A stretch of 64,000 bases of DNA from Chiridota heheva (Eukaryota > Echinodermata > Holothuroidea > Apodida > Chiridotidae), in the NCBI GenBank assembly GCA_020152595.1, contig JAIGNY010002988.1, positions 129,001 to 193,000 on the forward strand, given 5' to 3'. Both the position numbers and the translations under genes were made by a program. The notes beneath the pieces were generated by a model that did no database searches, was not told the DNA's origin, and saw only the letters and a program-made list of their open reading frames with translations. The stretch's first letter is position 1. Each line of letters begins with the position of its first letter. Below, one piece after another: positions 22,571 to 34,273 of the stretch.

Positions 22571-25385
22571 TTCTGTGTGAGTGTTATACGATACCCATTG
22601 AATGTGTGAGTGTTATACGATACCAATTGAATGTGTGAGTGTTATACGATACCAATTGAATGTGTGAGTGTTATACGATACCCATTGAATGTGTGAGTAT
22701 TATACGATACCCATTGGATGTGTGAGTGTAATACGATACCCATTGGATGTGTAAGTGTTATACGATACCCATTGAATGTGTGAGCGTTATACGATACCCA
22801 ATGAATGTGTGAGTGTTATACGATACCCATTAAATGTGTGAGTGTTATAGATACCCATTGAATGTGTGAGTGTTATACGATACCCATTAAATGTGTGAGT
22901 GTTATAGATACCCATTGAATGTGTGAGTGTTATACGATACCCAGTGAATGTGTCAGTGTTATACGATACCCATTGAATGTGTGAGTGTTATACGATACCC
23001 ATTAAATGTGTGAGTGTTATACAATACCCATTGAATGTGTGAGTGTTATGAAATACCCATCGAATGTGTAAGTGTTATAAAATACCCATTGAATGTGTGA
23101 GTGTTATACGATACCCATCGAATGTGTAAGTGTTATAAGATACCCATTGAATGTGTGAGTGTTATACGATACCCATTGAATGTGTGAGTGTTATGCGATA
23201 CCCATTGAATATGTGAGTATTATACGATACCCATTAGATGTGTGAGTGTTATACGATACCCATTGAATGTGTGAGTGTTATACAATACCCATCGAATGTG
23301 TGAGTGTTATACGATACCCATTGAATGTGTGAGTGTTATGCGATACCCATTGAATATGTGAGTATTATAAGATACCCATTAGATGTGTGAGTGTTATACG
23401 ATACCCATTGAATGTGTGAGTGTTATACCATACCCATTGAATGTGTGAGTGTAATACCATACCCATCGAATGTGTAAGTGTTATAAGATACCCACCGAAT
23501 GTTTAAGTGTTAATCGATACCCATTGAATGTGTGAGTGTTATACAATACCCATTGAATGTGTGAGTGTTATACGATACCCATTGAATGTGTGAGTGTTAT
23601 ACGATACCCATTGAATGTGTGAGTGTTATACGATACCTATTGAATGTATGAGTGTTATACGATACCCATTGAATGTGTGAGTGTTATACAATACCCATCG
23701 AATGTGTAAGTGTTATAAAATACCCATTGAATGTGTGAGTGTTATACGATACCCATCGAATGTGTAAGTGTTATAAGATACCCATTGAATGTGTGAGTGT
23801 TATACGATACCCATTGAATGTGTGAGTGTTATACGATACCTATTGAATGTATGAGTGTTATACGATACCCATTGAATGTGTGAGTGTTATACGATACCCA
23901 TTGAATGTGTGAGTGTTATACGATACCCATTGAATGTGTGAGTGTTAAACGATACCCATTGAATGTGTGAGTATTATACAATACCCATTGAATGTGTGAG
24001 TGTTATACGCTACCCATTAAATGTGTGAGTGTTATACAATACCCATTGAATGTGTGAGTGTTATACGATACCCATCGAATGTGTAAGTATTAATCGATAC
24101 CCATTCAATGTGTGACTGTTATACGATACCCATTGAATGTGTGAGTGTTATACAATACCCATCGAATGTGTTAGTGTTATAAGATACCCATTGAATGTGT
24201 GAGTGTTATACGATACCCATTGAATGTGTGAGTATTATACGATACCCATTGAATGTGTGAGTGTTATACGATACCCAGTGAATGTGTCAGTGTTATACGA
24301 TACCCAATGAATGTGTGAGTGTTATACGATACCCATTAAATGTGTGAGTGTTATACGATACCCATTGAATGTGTGAGTGTTATACGATACCCATCGAAAG
24401 TGTAAGTGTTAATCGATACCCATTAGATGTGTGAGTGTTATACGATACCCATTGAATGTGTCAGTGTTATACAATACCCATCGAATGTGTAAGTGTTATA
24501 AGATACCCATTGAATGTGTGAGTGTTATACGGTACCCATTGAATGTTTGAGTGTTATACGATACCCATTGAATGTGTGAGTATTATACGATACCCATTGA
24601 ATGTGTGAGTGTTATACGATACCCAGTGAATGTGTGAGTGTTATACGATACCCAGTGAATGTGTGAGTGTTATACGATACCCATCGAATGTGTAAGTATT
24701 AATCGATACCCATTCAATGTGTGACTGTTATACGATACCCATTGAATGTGTGAGTGTTATACAATACCCATCGAATGTGTTAGTGTTATAAGATACCCAT
24801 TGAATGTGTGAGTGTTATACGATACCCATTGAATGTGTGAGTATTATACGATACCCATTGAATGTGTGAGTGTTATACGATACCCAGTGAATGTGTCAGT
24901 GTTATACGATACCCAATGAATGTGTGAGTGTTATACGATACCCATTAAATGTGTGAGTGTTATACGATACCCATTGAATGTGTGAGTGTTATACGATACC
25001 CATCGAAAGTGTAAGTGTTAATCGATACCCATTAGATGTGTGAGTGTTATACGATACCCATTGAATGTGTCAGTGTTATACAATACCCATCGAATGTGTA
25101 AGTGTTATAAGATACCCATTGAATGTGTGAGTGTTATACGGTACCCATTGAATGTTTGAGTGTTATACGATACCCATTGAATGTGTGAGTATTATACGAT
25201 ACCCATTGAATGTGTGAGTGTTATACGATACCCAGTGAATGTGTGAGTGTTATACGATACCCAGTGAATGTGTGAGTGTTATACGATACCCATTGAATGT
25301 GTGAGTGTTATCGATACCCAGTAAATGTGTGAGTATTATACGATACCCATTGAATGTGTGAGTGTTATACGATACCCAGTGAATT
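22571..25385. repeat. 29-bp minisatellite, about 97 copies, in intron 3
   Basis: The unit contains GAATGTGTGAGTGTTATACG followed by ATACCCATT. Monomer variants recur (CATCGAATGTGTAAG, CCAGTGAATGTGTCAG, TTAATCGATACC, TATTATACG). The unit carries stop codons, so no long frame forms. It is free of exon sequence, since exon 3 joins exon 4 in phase across this intron. Confidence 0.98.
24071..25288. repeat. Higher-order repeat: two near-identical 609-bp blocks of 21 monomers
   Basis: The run of variant monomers starting CCCATCGAATGTGTAAGTAT at 24071 recurs in the same order starting at 24680. The offset is 609 bp, exactly 21 x 29. Diagnostic variants in both blocks include CATTCAATGTGTGACTG, GTGTTAGTGTTATAAG, CATCGAAAGTGTAAG and TACGGTACCC. 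Confidence 0.9.
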
Positions 25386-25449
25386 GCTAAATATCAGATC
25401 TCCTACAGTTTTCCAGTTTATGCACAAAATCACACATGTATATTCTATG

Positions 25450-26640
25450 GTTTTTGCCTTAATATCAAGACAATTCAAATCAATATTTTACCCATTTAAA
25501 AAAAAAAAGATCCATTTTCATTGGTCCATGAAGCAAATTGCAACTTGTCCAAAAGCCCACAATGGGCCTCTACCTGTGGAGCTGAAACTGTGAAGGTTAT
25601 GATCTATTGGCACCAAATGACCCTTTTTTGCTAATCATAAAGTTTGGGATGAATCGAAATGGGTCAAAATTACTCTTCTTATATGGAAAACTGACTTAAA
25701 AACTGACAAAGTCATGTGAGGTTATAATATTAACACAAATGGAAAGAATATAGTTAGCAATTATAACAATGATATTCTTTCACCCTTAAAATTCTGAATA
25801 CTCAAACAAATACCTTTAAAAAATATTGTTGCATGAGTGAATGGGAGAGAATTTTCTTTGGACAGTAAAGAAACTTGCAACTTATCCAGAAGCCACGACT
25901 GGCACTGCACATGTGGAGCAGATATGGTGAAGTTCATGAACTATTGACACCAATTGACCTCTTAATAATTGTTTCAGGTGACTTAAAAAAATGTGTCACA
26001 ATTTATCTTCTTCAGTGACTTTCTCAGAAAACTGATCAAATGTTATATTTGTTTAACCTTTTTAAGATTTGTGAGCTTAATATTAGAAATAAGGGCAAGA
26101 TTATGGAAACCTTACATGTACTCTCTCCTATAATATTTTGCTCTTCAAAATTTCCATGGTGCCTCAATAATTCTTTCTAATCATTTTAGTTAAAAAAACT
26201 TGGATATGAGTGGATGGGAGAAAACTTATTTTGAACATCTAAGAAAGAAAATTTCTACTTGTCTAGAACCCAGAACAGGCCCTATGCGTGTGGGGATGAT
26301 ACTGGAAAGGTTATCAGGGCAGTAATTCCTTGGTGTGTGGGAACATTCCTAGGGAAGGGGGACACATGGGAAGGGGGACACATGTCCCCCCCCCCCTCCA
26401 CAAACACACATACACTTTTCATAAATATTTTTAAAATTCAGTACATTTTGGGAGAAAATTTGCCTCTTGCCCCCATCCACTTTTTTTTTTTAAGTGGCCA
26501 TGACTTCCCCTCTCCCCCCTTCCCCACTTTCCAAAATAAGAATTACAGCCCTGAAGATTATGAACCATTGCATCCAATGACCCACTTTATGCTGATCATA
26601 GTTTAAAATTTCTCTTTTTCTCCAAATTTCAAAATGTGAC
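25450..26640. repeat. Three diverged tandem copies of a ~360-bp unit
   Basis: Units start near 25497, 25833 and 26209. Each has a TGGGAGA..TTTT segment, CAACTTGTCC/CAACTTATCC/CTACTTGTCT, a GTGGAGCTGAAACTG-like segment and ATGAACTATTG..CCAATGACC. The third copy is interrupted by the MITE at 26315-26553. Confidence 0.7.
26315..26553. mobile_element. hAT-like MITE, CAGGGCCGTAATTC family, with 8-bp TSD
   Basis: Its ends are CAGGGCAGTAATTCCTTGG and AAGAATTACAGCCCTG. The flanks AAGGTTAT (26307-26314) and AAGATTAT (26554-26561) match at 7 of 8 bases. The interior has a C-run and a GGGGGACACATG repeat. Other family copies are at 47668-47813 and 51141-51308. Confidence 0.85.
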
Positions 26641-26650
26641 AAGGATATGG

Positions 26651-27602
26651 CAGTCCGGGTGGAGCCCTCAAAGGAGTCTTTCACGCTGAACCCTACTTCC
26701 ATGGTTTAACCATTGCACATTTCAGCAACCAGTCGATGGCTAAAACATAAGAATCGCACACACAGCCCAGCCGCTTGCTATCTTTAATTCGGTCTATTTC
26801 AAGTGACACTGTGAGTTTGAACACCTACTGACTGACTGATCTGATCAAAAATTAGAAATAAACAGTGCAAATTGAGTTTAACTAGACTAACTGCTTAAGT
26901 TTTATTCAAAGAGAATTAAATCTAGGCCTAATATTGTAATTTTCCTTCTCATTACTTTGTATTGTTACAATACAGCCAGTTTCATTAGGCCCTAACGTCT
27001 GAACGATTCTCGCCAGTACAGACAATGGATGAAACCGAATAGCAGATACAGTAAGCATTAGGTCAGTACGTTCACTGTTCAGAACATCTCATATGAAAGT
27101 CACAAAGAAACTGATATTTCATTGCATTAAAGTGATTTAATGAACGCGTTCTCAAAAAGGTTACAAAATTAAAACAAAATTTACGCGAAGAACAAATTAA
27201 ACGTAAGAAAGCATATAATATATCGAACACTGACACATGCAGTCAAAGAAGAAAAACACTACTAAATGACACAACATGGATGTTTTAGTACAGATTAATC
27301 ACAACAAACCCACCTTGGTCAAGCATAGGGCATCCCATATATTTGCTGTTTTCTCATAAACGGACTGTGAACGTATAAAAAGGTACTGCATAAAATTTAG
27401 CTAACATGTTTCCCCATTATTCCATATAACTCTCACACTTCAGCAAACGCTATCAAAGTTCACAAAATGATTTTCCTTCGTCACTCTGTACAAATGGGTA
27501 TGGATGATGGAACTTCATGATGGGTAATGGCTGCCCCATGGGTTAAAAAATCCTTCTTCAATGGTTTCTAACAAAACTAAAAGGAGGGCTTCTCCCGAAC
27601 TG
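26651..27602. mobile_element. ~1-kb TIR element, CAGTTCGGGTGAACC family, copy 1
   Basis: The ends CAGTCCGGGTGGAGCCCT and (read inward) CAGTTCGGGAGAAGCCCT bound 952 bp. The 5-bp flanks are TATGG and TATGA. The whole interior aligns with the copy at 44493-45490, for example AATCGCACACACA, CGCCAGTACAGACAATG, GAACGCGTTCTC and CATGATGGGTAATGGCTGCC. No transposase frame. Confidence 0.88.
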
Positions 27603-27636
27603 TATGATCATATGCTTTTGTAACATGTAGACATTT

Positions 27637-28412
27637 GTGAGGTTATTGGAACAAGTAGGGAAAGAATGGAATTAATTTTCAATGATATTGGAACAAGTAG
27701 GGAAGAATGGAATTACTTTCCTATGATATTGAAACAAGTAGGAAAGAATGGAATTACTTTCCTATGATATTTGGAACAAGTAGGGAAAGAATGGAATTAA
27801 TTTTCTATGATATTGGAACAAGTAGGGAAAGAATGGAATTACTTTCCTATGATATTGGAACAAGTAGGGAAAGAATGGAATTAATTTTCTATGATATTGG
27901 AACAAGTAGGGAAGAATGGAATTACTTTCCTATGATATTGAACAAGTAGAGAAAGAAAACAAGTAGGGAAAGAATGGAATTACTTTCCTATGATATTGTA
28001 ACAAGTAGGGAAAGAATGGAATTACTTTCCTATGATATTGGAACAAGTAGGGAAAGAATGGAATTACTTTCCTATGATATTGGAACAAGTAGGGAAAGAA
28101 TGGAATTACTTTCCTATGATATTGGAACAAGTAGGGAAAGAATGGAATTACTTTCCTATGATATTGTAACAAGTAGGGAAAGAATGGAATTACTTTCCTA
28201 TGATATTGTAACAAGTAGGGAAAGAATGGAATTACTTTCCTATAATATTGGAACAAGTAGGGAAAGAATGGAATTATTCCTATGATATTGGAACAAGTAG
28301 GGAAAGAATATAATTACTTTGCTATGATATTGGAACAAGTAGGGAAAGAATATAATTACTTTGCTATGATATTGGAACAAGTAGGGAAAGAATGGAATTA
28401 CTTTCCTATAAT
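27637..28412. repeat. 42-bp minisatellite, about 18 copies
   Basis: The unit contains GGAACAAGTAGGGAAAGAAT followed by GGAATTACTTTCC and TATGATATT. Because 42 is a multiple of three and the unit lacks stops, one frame on each strand stays open (SYDIGTSRERMELL on plus, FPYLFQYHRKVIPF on minus). The frames break wherever a unit is 41 or 43 bp, which argues against coding use. Confidence 0.96.
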
Positions 28413-28569
28413 ATTTTTTCTCTCAAAATTCCAAGGTGTCAAAAAAAAAAAAATCCTTAAAATAAACTCTTGATTGAGTGAATAGGTGTGAGACTACAAC
28501 TTCCTTGCAGAGGCATAGGCAGCAGGGCAAACTTCCTTGAGAGGATTTTCTCTCAGGTTGAGATGTAAA

Positions 28570-29345
28570 ATTGGGCGAAAATAACATAAATTGCTAACAT
28601 TTAAAAACAAAATTAGTAAAATCATTGAAAATTTTGGTAAAATTTGGCAACATTTCCTGAAAGTTTTCTGTAAACGAAGGAAAGATTTCCCGATTAGTAG
28701 CAACATATGATGGAAACTTAATTTAAGTGCAATTTCTCCCACCTGTGACCAGAATATTTGGGGGGTTCTTGCTACCCCCCTTCCCCTCCCCCCTTCTCCC
28801 CCCGAGACCTAACTCTTCATATGCCCCTGCATCTTAAAATGAAAATAAAACTATTACTTAATTGCAACATTCTTGTTTATAAATTCCTTGGTTTAAGTGA
28901 AGTAATTATTTGTATAAATGTGTAAGCAGGCAAACTGCCCTCTGAGAGGAATTGCTATCATTTAAAACAAAATTGGTAAAATCATTGGAAACTTTGGTGA
29001 AATTTGGCAACATTTTCAAAATTTTCCAAAAACAAAGAAAACTCCCCTAAAAAAATTGGAAGATTTTCGATTATAGCAATATTTGATGAAAACTTATTTT
29101 AAGTGCAATTTTCCTGCATGTGACCTGATATTTTTAGAGGTTCTTGCCTAGCTCCCCTTCCCCTGAGACCTAACCCCTAATATGCCCCAATGCTTCCTTA
29201 AGTGTTTTGTTCCTCCTTGCTGCCATGTTTACCAAAACTTGAATACAACATTTAAAAATGAAAATAAAACTATAACTTACTTGCAACATTCTTGTTTATA
29301 AAATTCTTCTTTTAAGTGAAGCAAGTATTTGTATGAAATGTGTAT
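28570..29345. repeat. Tandem duplication, period about 410 bp, next to exon 3
   Basis: AAATCATTG-AA-TTTGGT-AAATTTGGCAACATTT, a CACCTGTGACC/GCATGTGACCTG segment, a poly-C patch and AAATGAAAATAAAACTAT..TTGCAACATTCTTGTTTATAAA occur in the same order twice (from about 28590 and 28966). The second unit runs to within a few bases of the exon 3 donor site; the first unit has no exon-like remnant. Confidence 0.8.
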
Positions 29346-29353
29346 ATACTTAC

Positions 29354-29474
29354 TTGGTCTACATTTATATGTTACATCTAAGTATTTATGGGTGCCTGGA
29401 CAAGGATCTCCAAAGACATCGTTGTGTACCCGTAGTTTACATTTCGGTCTATTTTGACAATTTGATATAAGAGT
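29354..29474 (-). CDS. EVA1C-like receptor, exon 3: second half of SUEL lectin domain 1
   Basis: A 121-bp exon between TTTTTTCCACAG and CCAA|GTAAGT, both strong splice sites. It opens in phase 0, directly continuing exon 2, with TLISNCQNRPKCKL. It then carries the signature FGDPCPGTHKYLDVTYKCRP, which closes the domain with its last two cysteines. It closely resembles the equivalent segment of EVA1C and latrophilin lectin domains (DPCPGTxKYL). It ends one base into an Asn codon completed by exon 4. Each lectin domain is split by one intron in its middle, and the domains are separated by a phase-1 intron. Confidence 0.95.
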
Positions 29475-29579
29475 CTGTGGAAAAAATAAATATATTGAAT
29501 AAATATCTTAATATTTTTCTTAATTTTGCTGTCTTTTCCTTTCAGTTCCAAAACATATTGTATATAACGGGACCAAGCC

Positions 29580-29905
29580 ACAGCCATTACCAAAATTATC
29601 AGGGGGGAGGTGGACATATTTTCCTCCACAAATATTTTCCTTATTTGCCAAAAAGTGGTGGGGGCATGACCCTTCTGGTGTCCCCTGTCCCCTCCAGGAA
29701 TTATGGCCCTTGAGCACGATTTTCTGTCCCTGTCCCCTCCAGGAATTATGGCCCTTCAGCACGATTTACCAAAAAGTGGTGGGGGCATGACCCCCTGGTG
29801 TCCCCTCCAGGAATTATGGCCCTTCAGCACGATTTACCAAAAGTGGTGGGGGCATGACCCCTGTCCCCTCCAGGAATTATGGCCCTTCAGCATGCTGCTG
29901 AAACA
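29580..29905. repeat. Tandem array built from a hAT-MITE terminus, about 4 units of 65-70 bp
   Basis: Each unit contains CCCCTCCAGGAATTATGGCC followed by CTTCAGCACGATTTACC and GTGGTGGGGGCATGACCCC. The CCAGGAATTATGGCCCT part is the right terminus of the CAGGGCCGTAATTC MITE family, so a MITE end plus flank appears to have been amplified in tandem. It lies in intron 2. Confidence 0.8.
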
Positions 29906-29949
29906 GTCTGAAAGGTCTCCTAGAAGTAAGGGACCCACAAGTTCTTGAA

Positions 29950-32160
29950 GATAGCATTTTTCATATAATCAAACATTTTTGATTACTTGAACAACAGCTC
30001 TTAACTTTTCATGCAAACACACAAAGTGAAATTAATAAGCGGTATTCAAGCATCTTAACCACTTTAACGAATGCAATTAAAGAATTTGCCAAGTTCAGGA
30101 ATTTCTGAGCGTAATACATCAAAATCATATATATTCCTGTTATTTCTATGCTTGAAGTCATTGGATACTCACATCCAATGAAGTACTCAAACCTAGAAAA
30201 AACAAAATGTTTAGTTTGACAACACGATAAACAAGCACAATCGCACAGGTGCATCATGGGTAATAGCTCATAATTGTGGCTCCTGCTGTCTTTTTGACTC
30301 ATACGTCTTGGATCTATTTTATCTCCTACCTCCAGAATATCTCCCAGAGTGTAAAAGTGCAGTCTTTTAAGTAATACCACTTCTTCTCTTTCACTGATAT
30401 AAAAATTCAACATCAATTATTTATCCTCATGAATATTCAATACATTTTGACAACAGGCACTTGAATTCATGAAATATTAATTTTCAAATATGACTATTTC
30501 TTGCCCTCCATAATTACATTTGATTACAATGTATTGTTTAACAATTTAATGAGTATTGATTGATCTTTCAAAACTTCTTTCATTTTCCCTGTTTTATTCC
30601 AAAGAAAAAGTGAATTTTAAGATAAAATATTAAAACATCTATAATGCTAATATATTTTACACATTCACATATCTCCACAATTTGCAGTCTGATAAAAAAC
30701 AATTTTATAAATGAAAACATACCCAGGCCTATTTACATTTTCAACTTCTTTTTTCAAGGAAAACACAGCCAAAACATGTCAACAAAATATTGAAAAGATC
30801 TACATTGTATTTCCCAGTCTAATGTAAAAGGTTCCCAGCATGTTAAGTTTTTCAACAACATATTGTATGATACAAAACAGGAAATTTCTTAAATATCATC
30901 ATTTTGATAAATGCAGATCCATAACATCTTGAAATTCAAGATCACCAGTTGGATAATATTGTCTTTTATCAAGACAATAGCAACATTATCTCAAACAAAA
31001 TATTATCTACTTTAATCCCTGAAGGTTTGTTTTGATAGCTAAGGTCTCCAAGGATTCTAACCAGACTGTTTGTCTTTAATTTGACAACAAGTCAAAAATG
31101 ATCAATACATGAATCAAAATATTTTCTTATATTACAATTTTCCCAATATCTAGCTAGAGAAAGGAAAAATAAGATGCCATTTCAATTCCTGCAATTTTCT
31201 TGAAATTATCCATCAGAATTTCTTCTATATATTTAAAATGTTGTTTTAAATCATAAAAACAAAACACACAAATAAATTATTTTTACTCTCCTGAAATCCA
31301 GAATTATATTGCATTAATAAACAAATCCTGAAACTAGAATAAACTGACATTTACCACCACCCAGGAGGTAAAGAAACCTTTTTTGTTTTAATGTCACTTC
31401 AAATCAAATTCAAAACTCCAGATTGGAAGTCTTTTATATGAAAGTTGCATGGGGTGCAAACATAGAATGGGGCTGTTTGAACTCAATATATACACCAAAA
31501 ATGTTATCGCCCCCATTTCCCCACATCCTTTACTCCCCCTTCTGTCCTTTAACTCCCCCCCCCCCTCCTCCTGTTCTTCCACCCACCCCATCCTGTACCT
31601 TGTCCTTTGAAGATTTGCATCGGGAAAATGATGAGCCATCTTTGTTCATTTGAACTTCTAAAAAGAACAAAAAGGTGTGTTTTAGCCTCTGGGTAATTTT
31701 TCATATTAAGCTGAGCAGAAATTACATTTTCCCATGAGCAAAATTGGGATAAGTAGGGGAAGGGCAAAACGTGGAGATGACGGGTTTTCATGATCCTCCT
31801 AAATTAAACCTCAAAGAAAACTGATGTCAATGATTACAGATATTGCACCTCCTATCCCTTTCAATCTAAATCATTGGGGAGCCCTCAGTTGAAATGAGAG
31901 GGCCCATTATTCTTCGGTCTTTAGAATATTCATTATAACACATTTTTTATGCATGTGATGGTAAATGATTACTTTTGATGAGAATGTTCAAGTTAACTAT
32001 AATTATTTCTAATGAATAGGCCTTCTTAAATAATTTTGCAACGACATGATCGAGTATCAAAAAATTAGACCTGCGTTTTAAACTTCCCATGACTTAGCAC
32101 AACAAGGAACATGTGCCTGTTTCAACTAAGAGATTATTAAGAAATCAATATGAATTTGTC
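29950..32160. other. Intron 2, no further exon recognised
   Basis: AT-rich intron with a C-rich/G-rich patch near 31500-31600. A 20-bp segment near 30168-30187 (minus) is bracketed by good-looking splice sites, but its length would break the frame between exons 2 and 3. Confidence 0.5.
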
Positions 32161-32165
32161 CATAC

Positions 32166-32392
32166 CTCTAATGATTCAGCTGCGCGGCAATTTGTATTTT
32201 CAAAGACAGGATGAACGAAAGTGCTGGTACCATCAGTCGTCATCCATTTGTAAGGACACATGTCCGTGTTGGGTACCAATCTACCATAATTGGCACTATC
32301 TATACTGATGGTGGTACCTTCAGGACATTTGATGGAAAGAGTTTCATTTTCGCAGGCAGAAAGAATGTGAGTTCGTAATGTATGTAATAACC
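32166..32392 (-). CDS. EVA1C-like receptor, exon 2: start of mature protein and first half of SUEL lectin domain 1
   Basis: A 227-bp exon with a strong acceptor (T10 tract, CATTGCAG) and donor GAG|GTATG. After two bases completing a Gly codon it reads LLHTLRTHILSACENETL. EVA1C proteins have the same kind of start, a short helix-like LLxxLxxHxxxAC leader before the first lectin cysteine. Next come IKCPEGTTISI and SANYGRLVPNTDMCP; A-x-Y-G-R-L-V-P is strikingly EVA1C-like. The exon ends RAAESLE in phase 0. EVA-1/EVA1C proteins are single-pass surface receptors. In C. elegans EVA-1 acts with SAX-3/Robo as a Slit co-receptor in axon guidance. Function here is inferred from similarity. Confidence 0.95.
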
Positions 32393-34270
32393 CTGCAATG
32401 AAAAAAAAAATTGGAAAAAAGTTTGGTCACAATTACAATAACAAAAATGAATGAATCACATGTAATTGTATGAATTATACTTTTTATTTGTTCACTCTTA
32501 TAGTCGCTGTTGGACATAAAATGAACAGTGGTGGTGCCAGGGTGGGTCCATGGGTCACTGGATGGGGAACGTCATGGTAAAATTAATCAGGAATTATCAG
32601 CGGATCACAACTTACTTTAACTTTCCCCGACGAGCAATGCAGTGAAAACCATTCTTCAAACCCCTAATTTGCTGCAAAATCGTGTCTTCTAATATGGTTC
32701 AGAAAGCATCAAATCTGGGATTTTCTCATACTACAGCCCCCCCCCCCTGTCGGAATGGTGCTAGTGCCATCCCAACCAAGGGGCTATTTAAAAAAGTATA
32801 AATCACAGTCCCTTTTACCCCCACATTTTGTGCTTGTGCCCCTTCCTACTGCTTGCAAAAAGTCCTGGCTATGCTATGCAGGCCTGATCTTCATCGTAAA
32901 GGTATAAGACAGTTTTTTTTCTTCAGAAAACATCAAAAATATTCCTCGAACTTCCTATTCCTGATAAAAAAAGGACCCTGAATTTGATGCTTTGTCCATA
33001 ATTTCAATAGGACAAATTATTCAATCCAAGCTACCAAGAGTATGGGTTCAACCAGAGAAGTATCATTTCCCTATAGTTCAACCAGGAGCGGTTACTTTGA
33101 AGTAACAGCTCCCTGGTTCAACCATAGTTCCCTCATATATGAAATTCAAAGAGCAGTTACCTTGCATGTGTTAGTTTGAAGCTCTTAAGTCTAAAAAAAG
33201 ATATTTTAATTGACTTATTTTCCCCATGACAGTACTGTGCCACACAGGTGAAGTCCATAAATTAGGGTTAATTGGGCAATTATAACCCATACAAAACTCA
33301 AATCTGTTTACCTTTGGTCAAACTTTTATGGGATTACCAAAAGCAATGTATGAGTCACTGCCAATTGGTCAGTACAGAGTCACCCTTCATGGTACATGTT
33401 ATTCCACAATAAGTCAATCTGTGCATTTCTCCAAAACTAAAACCCACTCAAATCACATGTATATAATATGTAAGAAAAGAACAGGCATGGTTTGTTTATT
33501 TTTTCTTTGATAAAAGTAACTGGTAATTACCATATCCATTTTGTATTGCACAAGTTTAGAAAAGTGTGAAATTGGACATTCCTGGAAACTACTTTTGTGG
33601 TAACCTTGGTAAATGGTAATGAAAACAGAAAACATAACTTTTCTTGTCGGGTTTTCTTTTCTTGATGTTGCAAAGGCTTGTAGAAATCACTTGGCTTTTG
33701 AACTATCAGCAGTTGCACAAACTAGTGATACATACTGTAGGGAATTTGCCACTCGAGCCCCATTACAAACATATTGCAGTGTCATTGCACCGGCTTGCAA
33801 ATCTTGCTTTTCACTTTGTGTCCCAAATTTCAATTTTTGCTCTTGGCTGCCAAATCTTGATTTTTGCTTCTGCCCCAATTTTTTTTTTTTTTTCTTAGGC
33901 CCCCAAATCTTGATTACAACCAGTGACGTAGCCAGCATTAAAAAAGTAAGGAGGTCCAAGAAGGTCCTAGACCCCCTTCTTTACTGACAAAGTGTTCACA
34001 TTTAGCCCACTTCTAAAGGAATTTTATTTTTAAAAGCAAAAAATATATATATAAAAAAAGCAAATTTTATCCCAATTCTAAAATATCCTCAAAAAGTGTG
34101 TGTGTGTGTGGGAAAGGGGAGGGGGAAGGAGGGGGTCTATTCACCCCCCTCCCAATCTACTGCATTTTAATATACATAGGCCTAACTACACCACAAAATT
34201 GGGTATAAAATGTACATTCAAATTTTTCTCAAACAACTGACATCTACATTCAGTCTTATTTCTGAGTAGT
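32393..34270. other. Intron 1, 3' part: degraded repeats
   Basis: It contains a C-run (32736-32746) and a hAT-type terminus CAGTGACGTAGCCAGC at about 33921, with a possible partner GGCCTAACTACACCA ending about 34192. The phrase GGTTCAACCA is repeated around 33045-33125. No exon was recognised. Confidence 0.45.
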
Positions 34271-34273
34271 TAC

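Noticed and set aside
22571-25385. CRISPR-like array of regular 29-bp repeats
   Set aside because: The repeats are contiguous without unique spacers, in an intron of an animal gene; this is a minisatellite.
27707-28285. Plus- and minus-strand repeat proteins of 14-residue units
   Set aside because: They follow from a 42-bp satellite and are interrupted wherever a unit gains or loses a base.
30168-30187. 20-bp micro-exon on the minus strand between good-looking AG and GTGAGT sites
   Set aside because: Exons 2 and 3 already join in phase 0 with continuous lectin homology; adding 20 bp would shift the frame.
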